Positions 15,324 to 23,009 of a stretch of DNA of 27,706 nt are shown here, in pieces. Every line of letters starts with the position of its first letter. The first letter of the stretch is position 1. A program made the position numbers and the translations under genes. The notes under the pieces are model-generated. The model ran no database searches. It was not told the origin of the DNA and worked only from the letters and a program-made list of their open reading frames with translations. This DNA comes from Firmicutes bacterium AF25-13AC (GTDB taxonomy: Bacteria; Bacillota; Clostridia; Lachnospirales; Lachnospiraceae), in NCBI GenBank assembly GCA_003478935.1, contig QUFP01000046.1:1-27706 (forward strand). Direction: 5' to 3'.

Positions 15324-17153
15324 CTAATTCCCCGCTTTCACTGCTGGAAGTGTCAGAATTGCCTTTGTCCATTCTCCTTCCTCACTCTCATACAAAAGGC
15401 CATACTGTTCGCTATAATACAGTCTGATTCGCTCATTGACATTAAAAATTCCATATCCATCAGCCAAATTAGTCTCTCCGTGTGCAAGCGAATTGTTGAT
15501 TTTTTTTAACATATCATAGGCAATTCCCAAACCATTGTCCCACACACTAATTTGCAGTCTGTCACTATCTTCATCTATATGTATGAGCTGTGCACGAATA
15601 TGAATCCATCCCGCCTGTGCTTTTTCCTTAATTCCATGATAAATTGAATTTTCTGCCAGCGGCTGTAAAATCAGCTTCAACACCTTATATTCCATAAGAG
15701 AAGAATCTACTTCAACATCATAATTCAATTTTGCACCATAACGAATGCTCTGGATCTCAAGATAGCTAGTAACATGCTCTATCTCTTCACGAAGTGAAAT
15801 CACCTCTGCACCTTTACTTAGACTAATCCTGAAAAAACGTCCTAATGAGCTTGATAAAATACTGATCTCTTCTTCTCCCTTATCAGCTGCCTGCCACGTA
15901 ATTGCATTTAATGTGTTATACAAAAAATGAGGATTAATCTGTGCCTGCAGCGCCTTTAGTTCTGCCTTTCTTTTTTGCTTTTGAACCTCTGCTACAAAAT
16001 CACGCTCCCGCTTTAGTTCCTGAATCGTCTCATCCTGCTTTTTGACAAGACGTTCAATCTCATCAAGCATACAGTTAAAACTTCTCGCGAGACTTCCAAC
16101 CTCATCCTGATATGGATAAAAGAATCTAACTTCGAAATCACCGCCCTGAACAATACTCATTCGCTTTTCTAAACGCGTAAGTGCTGCTGTAAGACTATTT
16201 GACACAAGCAGTAACGCAGCAAATGCTGTCAGAAAAATTATCACAGTAAATTCTGCAATGAGTACACGTAGGCTTTGAAGACTTCCCAATAGAGAATCTC
16301 TTGAACGAAGGCCAAATATCCTCCAGCCTGTTGTATCAAGTGTATCTGAAAATACTAAATATTTAATCTTATTCTGCTCATACGTGCTTTCTGCCGCACT
16401 TCCATTTTTTACAGATGGCTTTACAATTTCAATTAATTTTTTTGTATTTACACCATCTGAGCCAGCTAAAAATTCTCCATTTTCATTTACAATCAAAAGC
16501 TGATCGAAATAGCCATATTTTCCAGATAATATGCGGTCTAATTCCGCTTTTTTAAGTTGCACAACTAAATACTGATAACCGCCGTGATAATAACCATCAA
16601 GCGTAAAACGACGCACATAAGGAATCACATCGTCTTCGTCCTTAAAAATCTCATCTTTCTGCGTTGGAAACCATTGTACTGCTAAAACACCTTGTTCTTG
16701 ATATACCTGATAAAATTTTGATGTTTTAAAATCAAATGACCAATTGCGCATCCTGATAAAATTTTCAAAATCACCTTTATCTGTGTAAATATAGGAGGAA
16801 TGCACCAGCGATTCTCCACTCTCCAGATCCTTTAAAAAGCTAGCTACCTCTCCAAGCGCCTTTACTCTATTTTTTTCATCTGGTTTATTAAGGTAATTAA
16901 CCATTGTACGCATAAATGTTGTATTAGAAACCAGACCGCGCACACGCATCTCAACCGCATTCAAACGCAGATCAAGTGTATCAGTCAGCTGCGTCAGAAC
17001 ATCTTCAGCACCTGCCTTAAAATTTTTTTCCACATCCTGCGCTGCATAATGATAATACGTAATACCGCCAACCGTTGCTGTAACAAAAAACAAAGCGCCG
17101 ACGATAAAGAGAATTTTACTTTTAAACTTCAAATTGTTTAGAAATCTTTTCAC
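15324..17153 (-). CDS. YesM-like sensor histidine kinase
   Basis: About 609 residues from a GTG start at 17153 (preceded by GAAGGTG). A first membrane helix (ILFIVGALFFVTATVGG) leads to an extracellular Cache-like sensor region to about residue 270. A second helix (VIIFLTAFAALLLVSN) and a HAMP linker follow. The His_kinase domain is marked by ALQAQINPHFLYNTLNAI, with the phospho-accepting histidine, and the ATP-binding domain by LILQPLAENSIYHGI, WDNGLGI and GYGIFNVNERI. It presumably senses an extracellular sugar or the loaded binding protein and phosphorylates the adjacent YesN-like regulator. An ATG at 17225 is in frame, but its extension overlaps the likely promoter. Confidence 0.92.
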   Translation of the reverse strand: MKRFLNNLKFKSKILFIVGALFFVTATVGGITYYHYAAQDVEKNFKAGAEDVLTQLTDTLDLRLNAVEMRVRGLVSNTTFMRTMVNYLNKPDEKNRVKALGEVASFLKDLESGESLVHSSYIYTDKGDFENFIRMRNWSFDFKTSKFYQVYQEQGVLAVQWFPTQKDEIFKDEDDVIPYVRRFTLDGYYHGGYQYLVVQLKKAELDRILSGKYGYFDQLLIVNENGEFLAGSDGVNTKKLIEIVKPSVKNGSAAESTYEQNKIKYLVFSDTLDTTGWRIFGLRSRDSLLGSLQSLRVLIAEFTVIIFLTAFAALLLVSNSLTAALTRLEKRMSIVQGGDFEVRFFYPYQDEVGSLARSFNCMLDEIERLVKKQDETIQELKRERDFVAEVQKQKRKAELKALQAQINPHFLYNTLNAITWQAADKGEEEISILSSSLGRFFRISLSKGAEVISLREEIEHVTSYLEIQSIRYGAKLNYDVEVDSSLMEYKVLKLILQPLAENSIYHGIKEKAQAGWIHIRAQLIHIDEDSDRLQISVWDNGLGIAYDMLKKINNSLAHGETNLADGYGIFNVNERIRLYYSEQYGLLYESEEGEWTKAILTLPAVKAGN

Positions 17154-17190
17154 TTTTTCACCTTCTATTTTTGCTGCTTTCTTTTTCGTT

Positions 17191-17220
17191 ACTATATCAC
17201 ATTTTCTAAATGTTGTCCAA
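17191..17220 (-). promoter_or_regulatory. Possible separate promoter for the YesM/YesN genes
   Basis: TTGGAC (17220-17215), an 18-base spacer and TATAGT (17196-17191) on the minus strand. The spacer contains the inverted repeat ACATTT AGA AAATGT (17213-17199), a possible operator. It would allow the kinase and regulator to be expressed apart from the transporter. Confidence 0.4.
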
Positions 17221-17237
17221 GACAAGCATTAGCATGA

Positions 17238-18104
17238 TCAGCCCTTAACTGCACCAGATGTCAGTCCGGCAATGAACTGCTTATTTGCAAACAGATATAC
17301 AACAAGAATCGGAATAATCGCAATTGACGCACCTGCCAACATAATGTGCCATTCTGCTGCTGCATTTACGGAATATTTTAACTGTACAACCGCAACTGTC
17401 AGTGTCTTCAACTTTGGTGTTGCAATACTCATAATCATACTTGTAATATAATCATTCCATGCATTTCTAAATGAAAAAAGTGCTACAACTGCAAGAATTG
17501 GTTTGCTAAGCGGAAGCAAAATTTTTGCATACACGCCATAGATACTGCAGCCGTCAATAGTTGCTGCCTCATCTAGTTCCTTCGGGATTCCCTTTGTAAA
17601 TCCCATCACTAAAAAGACATTAGTCGCCTGTCCTCCAGTCAGTGCAACAACAAGTGCAAATATCGTTTTATTCAATTTCATTGCACGCATCAGCTCATAA
17701 ATCGGATACAATGTAACTGATCCCAAAGAAACAAACATCATCGACATATAAAGACCAAGAATTAGTTTCTTGCCAACAAAATCTCTCCTTGCAAGAATAA
17801 ATCCAGCAAGCGAACATGTTACTGCTGCAAGCAATGTAACTGCAAAACTTACAATTACACTATTTAATGTATAATGAGCAAAATCAGCTTCTACAAATGC
17901 TCTGTAATAATTTTCAAAATGCCACTCTTCTGGCCAAAAATGACTTCCTTGTGTCAGTTCAGCATTTGTCTTAAAAGAGCCAATCACAGTGTAAATAACA
18001 GGATATAGCGTAAATACGATCATCACCGCCAGAAAGATCCATTTTATTGTTCCAACGCCCATATCAGACGCGGACATGTGTTTTCTTTTTTTCAATTGTT
18101 TCAT
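17238..18104 (-). CDS. Carbohydrate ABC transporter permease (MalG/LplC type)
   Basis: A 288-residue inner-membrane permease with six predicted helices. The EAA loop that contacts the ATPase is EAATIDGCSIYGVYAKILLPLSKP (about 190-213). The C terminus ANKQFIAGLTSGAVKG is typical of CUT1-family second permeases. It pairs with the permease encoded 17 bases upstream. No ATPase gene is nearby, so a shared MsmX-type ATPase elsewhere in the genome probably energises the system, as for other transporters of this class. Confidence 0.93.
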   Translation of the reverse strand: MKQLKKRKHMSASDMGVGTIKWIFLAVMIVFTLYPVIYTVIGSFKTNAELTQGSHFWPEEWHFENYYRAFVEADFAHYTLNSVIVSFAVTLLAAVTCSLAGFILARRDFVGKKLILGLYMSMMFVSLGSVTLYPIYELMRAMKLNKTIFALVVALTGGQATNVFLVMGFTKGIPKELDEAATIDGCSIYGVYAKILLPLSKPILAVVALFSFRNAWNDYITSMIMSIATPKLKTLTVAVVQLKYSVNAAAEWHIMLAGASIAIIPILVVYLFANKQFIAGLTSGAVKG

Positions 18105-18121
18105 AGCCGCCTCCCAGACTT

Positions 18122-19033
18122 TTAATAAATATCATCTAATTTTTTGGATGCCTTCAGATAAAGTACTGTAACAATACCAGTGATTGCTGCCGATACTACA
18201 CTTACTGCAGCTCCATATCCGTACTGCGGCACCGTGCTTTCTGCTGCAGAGACCGGGAAGAAATAACGATATCCATATAAAGACATTACCATTGTGGAAT
18301 TTGTAGGGCCACCTTCTGTTAATACCATTACATTAGTGATATCATGAAAAGCTGATGTGATTGCCAGCATTAGAATAATTTTTAAAATCGGTCCGAGCAT
18401 AGGAATTATAATATACCATATTGTTTTTAATCGGCCTGCTCCGTCAATTCTTGCACTCTCAATTGCATCCTGCGATACCTGCTGGATTCCGGCTATAAAA
18501 TACACCATGTAATTTCCAACACCACCCCAAATAGCTGTAATAATAAGTGTCTGCATTGCATGATCTTTTCCAAGCCAGTTAATTGGTCTGTTTATGATAT
18601 GTGCACTCATAAGTATCTTATTAACTTCTCCATTGTAGGCATTAAATAATAAATAAAAAACAAGTCCCATAACGGCTGAACTCATGATAGTTGGCAGAAA
18701 AATAATGCTCTGCGCCACGCTGTTTCCTTTTGTCTGCTTGTTTAACAAAAAGGCTAGAAAGAAAGCTAGTGGAATAATAAATACTATTTTTCCAAAACCA
18801 TATACAAATGTATTTGCAACACTTTTCCAATAAACACTGTCACGAAATACACGTGCTAGATTTTCAAAGCCGACAAAACGCGGCTCTCCTGTACCATAGC
18901 CTCCATACTGATAAAATACATATTTTAATGCCCAAACAACAGGATAAAGCGTACAAACAATAAACAAAATCAGATTTGGCAGCAGGAAAGAATATGCCTG
19001 CAAATTTTGTTTTATTTTTCTTTTTTTATTCAT
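18122..19033 (-). CDS. Carbohydrate ABC transporter permease (MalF/LplB type)
   Basis: A 303-residue membrane protein of the CUT1 class. The N-terminal helix (YSFLLPNLILFIVCTLYPVVW) is typical of the first permease, and the EAA loop is ESARIDGAGRLKTIWYIIIPML near residue 190. It ends in a short charged tail (KASKKLDDIY). Together with the downstream permease it forms the channel for an oligosaccharide. It lies 56 bases after the binding-protein gene, across a strong hairpin that probably lowers its expression relative to that gene. Confidence 0.93.
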   Translation of the reverse strand: MNKKRKIKQNLQAYSFLLPNLILFIVCTLYPVVWALKYVFYQYGGYGTGEPRFVGFENLARVFRDSVYWKSVANTFVYGFGKIVFIIPLAFFLAFLLNKQTKGNSVAQSIIFLPTIMSSAVMGLVFYLLFNAYNGEVNKILMSAHIINRPINWLGKDHAMQTLIITAIWGGVGNYMVYFIAGIQQVSQDAIESARIDGAGRLKTIWYIIIPMLGPILKIILMLAITSAFHDITNVMVLTEGGPTNSTMVMSLYGYRYFFPVSAAESTVPQYGYGAAVSVVSAAITGIVTVLYLKASKKLDDIY

Positions 19034-19052
19034 AAAGTTATTTCTCCTATTA

Positions 19053-19082
19053 AAAATAGGGCCGCTTCAAATGAAGCAGCCC
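19053..19082 (-). terminator. Intra-operon hairpin between binding protein and permease
   Basis: On the minus strand GGGCTGCTTC, ATTT, GAAGCGGCCC forms a 10-pair stem with one G-U pair, followed by TATTTTTAAT. It sits immediately after the binding-protein stop. Such elements give partial termination or protect the upstream mRNA, so that more binding protein than permease is made. Confidence 0.7.
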
Positions 19083-19089
19083 ATTCTTC

Positions 19090-20469
19090 TTACTGTAATG
19101 TTGGATTCATCGGATCATAATTTTCGATCTTAATTTCATATCCAGTGCCATTTTCGATTGCTTCCTGATAAGCTTTGTTATAGCGGTCTGTCAAATCCTG
19201 AAGAGTTGATTCGATATCTGCGCCTCCATAATAAATGGATTCACAAGTCTTAAACATATCCTCACCCTCTACGATCATTCCAGATGTAAATGCGCTGTGC
19301 GGCGGCTTCGGAAGAAGTGCATCGGTCTCAGGATTAATCTTAAGCCATTCCTTGTTCTTGAAGTCATCACTTGGCTCTGCTTTCTCAAGAATTGCTGGAA
19401 TAATACTTACACCATATCCGCCTTCATAATATCCAACCAGATAATCCTCTGTTGTGAAAATATCATGGTAAACCTTGTATGCTTTCTCCAGATTCTCACT
19501 CTTTGCATTTAATAAATAGCTGCTGGTTCCGCTAAAATACTGCTTTCCCAGTTCTTTTCCGCCTGCTGTCGGAATTGGTGCACAATCCCATTTATCTGAA
19601 TCCATTGGGAACTGATTTGCGTAAACACCTGGCTCTGCATGGCTGTATGACATATACATACCAATCTTTCCTGCTGCAAACTGAGTACGAAGCGGATCTA
19701 TATCAAGAGATTCGCATCCTGGGAATGCACATTCATCTGACAAAAGCTCTGTCCAAAGCTTAAGCTCGTCTGCCCATGTAGTAAAATCATACTCGCCCTT
19801 TTCAAAATCATATCCCATTGGCGCTCCAGTCTCTCTCTGAAGTCCAACGATCATGGAACGATTAAGACCTGAGCTTGCACTCTTCATATTCTCTGCAAAT
19901 CCATAGATTCCTTCGCCTGCCAGCTCAGCAGTGATCAGTTTAGCATCCTCAACCATCTCCTCAAGTGTTTTTGGTGGATTTTCGATTCCAACCCGATCAA
20001 AGATTTCTTTGTTGTAGAACAAACGACATGTAGTTCCTGTTGTCGGAATAAAATAAAGCTTTCCGTCAAACTCATTATATCCTTCATGGATAACATCCTT
20101 AAACATTTCCTTCATGTCATCATCCATAAATTCATATAAATCTGCCCACTGATCTTCGCCTATGTACTTATCAAACATCTGATCCTGGAATACAAGAATA
20201 TCTGGCATTTCTCCGCTCTGCACAGCCATATCAACTGCCTGTGTGTAATTATCTGTGTACAGCTGATAATTTACTTCAATGTTATCAGTATTGTTTTCGT
20301 TGTACTCATCAACCTTCTTCTGTACATAATCAGCATCGTGACGATCCTTTGACCAAATGTTAATGACTGTCTTTTCTTCATCTGCCATTGCAAGCTGTGG
20401 CATTGTTGCTAACGCTGTCATAGCCATCAAGCTGGCTGTTGCAAGTGCACTTATTCTCTTTCCCTTCAT
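19090..20469 (-). CDS. Sugar ABC transporter substrate-binding protein, no lipobox
   Basis: A 459-residue family 1 extracellular solute-binding protein. A signal peptide (MKGKRISALATASLMAMTAL) is followed by a likely cleavage site at LAMA-DEE. The mature protein begins TVINIWSKDRHD and contains FDGKLYFIPTTGTTCRLFYN, AAGKIGMYMSYSHAEPG and other features of CUT1 binding proteins. It captures an oligosaccharide for the two downstream permeases. Unlike most Firmicute relatives, the signal region has no cysteine, so the usual lipid anchor is missing; it may be kept at the cell surface by the permeases or released. GGAGG precedes the start, and a -10 box lies about 35 bases upstream. Confidence 0.92.
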   Translation of the reverse strand: MKGKRISALATASLMAMTALATMPQLAMADEEKTVINIWSKDRHDADYVQKKVDEYNENNTDNIEVNYQLYTDNYTQAVDMAVQSGEMPDILVFQDQMFDKYIGEDQWADLYEFMDDDMKEMFKDVIHEGYNEFDGKLYFIPTTGTTCRLFYNKEIFDRVGIENPPKTLEEMVEDAKLITAELAGEGIYGFAENMKSASSGLNRSMIVGLQRETGAPMGYDFEKGEYDFTTWADELKLWTELLSDECAFPGCESLDIDPLRTQFAAGKIGMYMSYSHAEPGVYANQFPMDSDKWDCAPIPTAGGKELGKQYFSGTSSYLLNAKSENLEKAYKVYHDIFTTEDYLVGYYEGGYGVSIIPAILEKAEPSDDFKNKEWLKINPETDALLPKPPHSAFTSGMIVEGEDMFKTCESIYYGGADIESTLQDLTDRYNKAYQEAIENGTGYEIKIENYDPMNPTLQ

Positions 20470-20501
20470 TTTTTAGCACCTCCGTCTTTTATTGTATTTT
20501 T

Positions 20502-20507
20502 ATTATA
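20502..20507 (-). promoter_or_regulatory. -10 element of the ABC transporter operon
   Basis: TATAAT on the minus strand, 32 bases upstream of the binding-protein start. The -35 region (TCTCTT-like) does not match consensus, as expected for a promoter that needs an activator such as the YesN-like regulator. The 130 bases between this box and the terminator at 20644-20674 hold no gene; they include the hexamer CACGTG (20574-20579) and a loose TTTGA/TCAAA inverted repeat. Confidence 0.55.
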
Positions 20508-20643
20508 CCAATTTGATATCAGAAAGAGAATCGAATATTTGACAAAGACATGTTCAAAATTCGCGTTACCGTTCACGTGTCATGCTAGCTGTCTCAGCAA
20601 TTTGAGCTAATAAATTTCGTACACTATTTTTGCGCACTAAAAA

Positions 20644-20674
20644 GCGGGCATCTTTTCTTCTTTTTGATGCCCGC
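20644..20674 (-). terminator. Strong intrinsic terminator of the repeat-bearing RNA
   Basis: GCGGGCATC pairs perfectly with GATGCCCGC (9 pairs, GC-rich) around a 13-base A-rich loop, and is followed on the minus strand by TTTTT. The last short ORF of the repeat array ends two bases before the stem. The terminator sits about 135 bases before the ABC operon promoter, so it could also act as an attenuator. Confidence 0.85.
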
Positions 20675-20676
20675 TG

Positions 20677-21200
20677 TCAAACTATTTCATCCATCGGATT
20701 TTACCTCTTTCAATTATTTAGTTTTATTTGTTTTCCGTTCCTCTTCTTTATCTTCTTTTGCCTTCGTTAGCTTGTTACTTTTATGTTATCGGTCTTTTAC
20801 CGTTCTCCTATTAAACTAACTTCATTTCATTCATCTATCTTTATTCTTTATTCTTCACTACAAACCTTTATGAGACTTGAAAAACATTTATCTGACTTCG
20901 TCTGATAATTCTTATTTGTTTTTCTTTTTTATTCTCTGCCTATTAGCCTTTCACTACACCATTGGACTGTACTCCACTTCATACATTTTTGTTCTTCTAT
21001 GTACTTTCTGCTTTTGTACTTTGTACATTTACTTTCTATGCCATCGGACTGTACCTCTTTCCAATCGTTTTGCTTTTCAGCTTTCTTTCTGATCTCTTCT
21101 AATACCACTTACCGTCCCATTGGTCCGTACCTCTTTTCGATCATTTTTGCTTTTCAGCTTTTTTAGATTTTGATTACTATCCCATTGGACTGTACCTCCT
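20677..21200 (-). repeat. Six spaced copies of a ribosome-site plus ATG motif
   Basis: Consensus on the minus strand is close to AGAGGTACAGTCCRATGG followed by N-ATAG. Copies are at 21200-21177, 21134-21109, 21058-21036, 20977-20954, 20808-20781 (degenerate, ATA for ATG) and 20708-20677. In the five good copies, GGAGG, GAGG or GGAG lies nine bases before ATG. The ORFs they open encode Met-Gly, Met-Gly-Arg, Met-Ala, Met-Val and Met-Asp-Glu-Ile-Val. ATG-to-ATG spacing is 65, 76, 82 and then larger. Copies 2 and 3 also share an upstream block, AAAGCTGAAAAGCAAAA, so the repeat unit is longer than the core motif there. Confidence 0.8.
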
Positions 21201-21267
21201 TTTTAGATTTCTTGTAAGATTTATTTCTAATATCTTACTTGAGTTGTTTTTCTTTGTTTGTGACTTC

Positions 21268-21296
21268 ATTATATCCTGTCTTTTTCTATTTGTCAA
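21268..21296 (-). promoter_or_regulatory. Perfect consensus sigma-A promoter with UP-like tract
   Basis: TTGACA (21296-21291), exactly 17 bases, then TATAAT (21273-21268) on the minus strand. Upstream of the -35 box is an A/T tract (AAAATATTTTAAAAAA, 21317-21302) like the UP elements of very strong promoters. Transcription should begin near 21261. This is the best promoter match in the window. Confidence 0.85.
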
Positions 21297-21423
21297 GTAC
21301 TTTTTTAAAATATTTTTCATTTATTTTCACTGTTTATTTTTCATTTCTTAATTATCAGAATTTTCTAACATTTTTAACAAGGTAGCTATTCGCAATCCGC
21401 TTCGCTACTTGCTTATCTACGTT
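21297..21423. other. Gene-free A/T-rich spacer
   Basis: About 125 bases between the terminator of the secreted-protein gene and the consensus promoter. Besides the UP-like A/T tract, it holds only a small GTAGC/GCTAC inverted repeat (21382-21408). Confidence 0.5.
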
Positions 21424-21452
21424 AAAAAAGAGGAGGGATTTCTCCCTCCTCT
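21424..21452 (-). terminator. Intrinsic terminator of the secreted-protein gene
   Basis: AGAGGAGGGA (21429-21438) pairs perfectly with TCCCTCCTCT (21443-21452) around a four-base loop. On the minus strand it ends in TTTTTT. It lies ten bases after the stop codon. Confidence 0.9.
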
Positions 21453-21461
21453 AGCTGCTTA

Positions 21462-22904
21462 TCAGAAGCCCTTCAGTTTGAAAATAATTGTTTCATAGCA
21501 TGAATTATCTTCGCGTTGATCTGTAATCGCAACGATCACATTTCCCTCTTCATCCATGCAGGTTCCGTTTACATATGGCCAATTTAAAGTTCCAAATAAT
21601 TCTTCATAAGAAACCTCTTTGAGGATCGCACCATCAAAACCAACAAAGATTACATTTTCCATCCAACTGTCAAATATAACCCAGCCATTTTGTGTCTGCT
21701 CAAATGCAGATACACCTTCTAACATACCGCTTTCTGTATCTGTTGAACTAATTGTCATCACTTCATTCCAATTATTATCATAGATATTAAGCAATGTCTC
21801 TGATTCCTTATATCCACATACTGCCTGATAGTCCTTTGTTACACTGACTGAATTGATACCCTCAACTGGATCAATTACACGTTCTTTATTAGTTCCTGTT
21901 TCAAAGTCGTATTCTGTGATACTGTTGCTGTAGCTCCATCCAACCGCTTTCTTTCCTGATGGATGCAGTGACACCATTACGCAGTAATTAAGCAACACTT
22001 CATCCTCTTCTGTACCCCATCGAACAAACGGTCCGCCATTTCCAAGTGCATACAGATTTCCATCTTCGTCTCCAAAGATATTTTCAACATCAAAATCAAA
22101 ATAGACATCTCCTTCATATGCGAGTCCTCCATCTTCATCACTGTACTCGCTAACGTCTCCATCTGTAAGTACATAATACCATCCGCCTGATTTTGCTACT
22201 TTTGAATATCCATTATTGAAGGTAGGATATACAGTATCAATTGGAAGATATTCTGCTTCAACTGTGAAATTTCCTACTTGAACTGGTTCTGTATCTTTTG
22301 GAACATAAACCTCTCCATCCCAATACCATGGTGTTTTTGTTTTAGTGTATTCCTTTTTATGGAATGTAACATTATCTATCAGTTCTGTTACACGAGGATC
22401 CTCAGGATCTCCATATACCATAATTTTTGCATACATAGCAGATTCTTGATCGTATCCAAAAAATGCTTTGTAATAATCATTTTCTCCCTGAACAAATTCC
22501 ATTCCTCCGATTGAAACAGTTTCGCAGGAGTCCTCTACAATCACATCATAAGCATTGATTCCAAAATCATATAGCTCAGATGCATAATCAAGCGGGGTAT
22601 TGATGCTTGCATTAATTCGCACGTAAATTCCATCATCCGGAATACTTAACTCCACATAAGATCCATAATCTGAACTATATGAGTACTCACTATATTCCCA
22701 GTCAGAACTGTATCTAACTGTCACATGAATCTGCTCTGCTTCCTCAAACTGCTTTTCTGCTTCTGTCGGAGTGGTCTCCCCCGTCGTATTTACTTTGCTT
22801 CCATGTGCCTTTCCCGTAGACACTGTCTCTGCCTGTGTACATAAAACACCAGACATGACCATAATAATAGCTAAAATCCACGCTGCGTACACTTTTTTTC
22901 TCAT
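21462..22904 (-). CDS. Secreted protein of unknown function, propeller-like repeats possible
   Basis: About 480 residues from the ATG at 22904, which has a strong site (GGAGA) upstream; an in-frame upstream ATG at 22973 adds 23 unlikely residues. A signal peptide (MRKKVYAAWILAIIMVMSG) ends near TQA-E. A Thr/Glu-rich linker is followed by an acidic, Tyr/Ser-rich region (about 55-185), and then by a long beta-rich part with repeated short units such as GGWYYVLTDG, DEDGNLYALGNG and DEEGNVIVAITD. These resemble blades of a beta-propeller. There is no lipobox, sortase motif or enzyme signature. It lies downstream of a two-component system that may control it and has its own terminator. Confidence 0.8.
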   Translation of the reverse strand: MRKKVYAAWILAIIMVMSGVLCTQAETVSTGKAHGSKVNTTGETTPTEAEKQFEEAEQIHVTVRYSSDWEYSEYSYSSDYGSYVELSIPDDGIYVRINASINTPLDYASELYDFGINAYDVIVEDSCETVSIGGMEFVQGENDYYKAFFGYDQESAMYAKIMVYGDPEDPRVTELIDNVTFHKKEYTKTKTPWYWDGEVYVPKDTEPVQVGNFTVEAEYLPIDTVYPTFNNGYSKVAKSGGWYYVLTDGDVSEYSDEDGGLAYEGDVYFDFDVENIFGDEDGNLYALGNGGPFVRWGTEEDEVLLNYCVMVSLHPSGKKAVGWSYSNSITEYDFETGTNKERVIDPVEGINSVSVTKDYQAVCGYKESETLLNIYDNNWNEVMTISSTDTESGMLEGVSAFEQTQNGWVIFDSWMENVIFVGFDGAILKEVSYEELFGTLNWPYVNGTCMDEEGNVIVAITDQREDNSCYETIIFKLKGF

Positions 22905-23009
22905 AGGCCTCTCCTTTCTGAACTTAATTGTTGTCTCACTTTTGCTATATCTTTGTTCTTTTAGTATATACAATTCCTATGAGAAAAAGAATACTCTTTT
23001 GTGTACTTT

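Larger units (their letters stand above)
20639..21261 (-). ncRNA. Predicted abundant ~620-nt RNA carrying ribosome-site/ATG repeats
   Basis: This stretch has no ORF worth calling on the minus strand, yet it is bounded by an exact consensus promoter and a strong terminator, so one transcript of about 620 nt is predicted. The RNA is very rich in A and G and poor in C, which implies little global folding. One clear local hairpin lies near the 5' end (GTAAGAT/ATCTTAC, 21238-21214). The RNA contains six spaced copies of a ribosome-site/ATG motif. No known RNA family that I can recall fits it. It could instead be an extended leader of the sugar ABC operon downstream, ending at an attenuator, or an mRNA for very short peptides. 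Boundaries are inferred from the promoter and terminator. Confidence 0.6.

Noticed and set aside
15321..15372. Longer start for the YesN-like regulator
   Set aside because: The extension runs inside the kinase gene, and the receiver domain begins exactly at MYQILIVDDEE, which has its own ribosome-binding site.
20877..21092. A 71-codon plus-strand ORF in the gene-free block
   Set aside because: It is a low-complexity Phe/Leu/Tyr-rich reading of the pyrimidine strand, lacks a ribosome-binding site, and opposes the predicted minus-strand transcript.
20677..21200. Repeats at 20.7-21.2 kb considered as a CRISPR array
   Set aside because: The repeats are imperfect, the spacing varies from 65 to 173 bases, the spacers are A/G-rich rather than diverse, and no cas gene is present.
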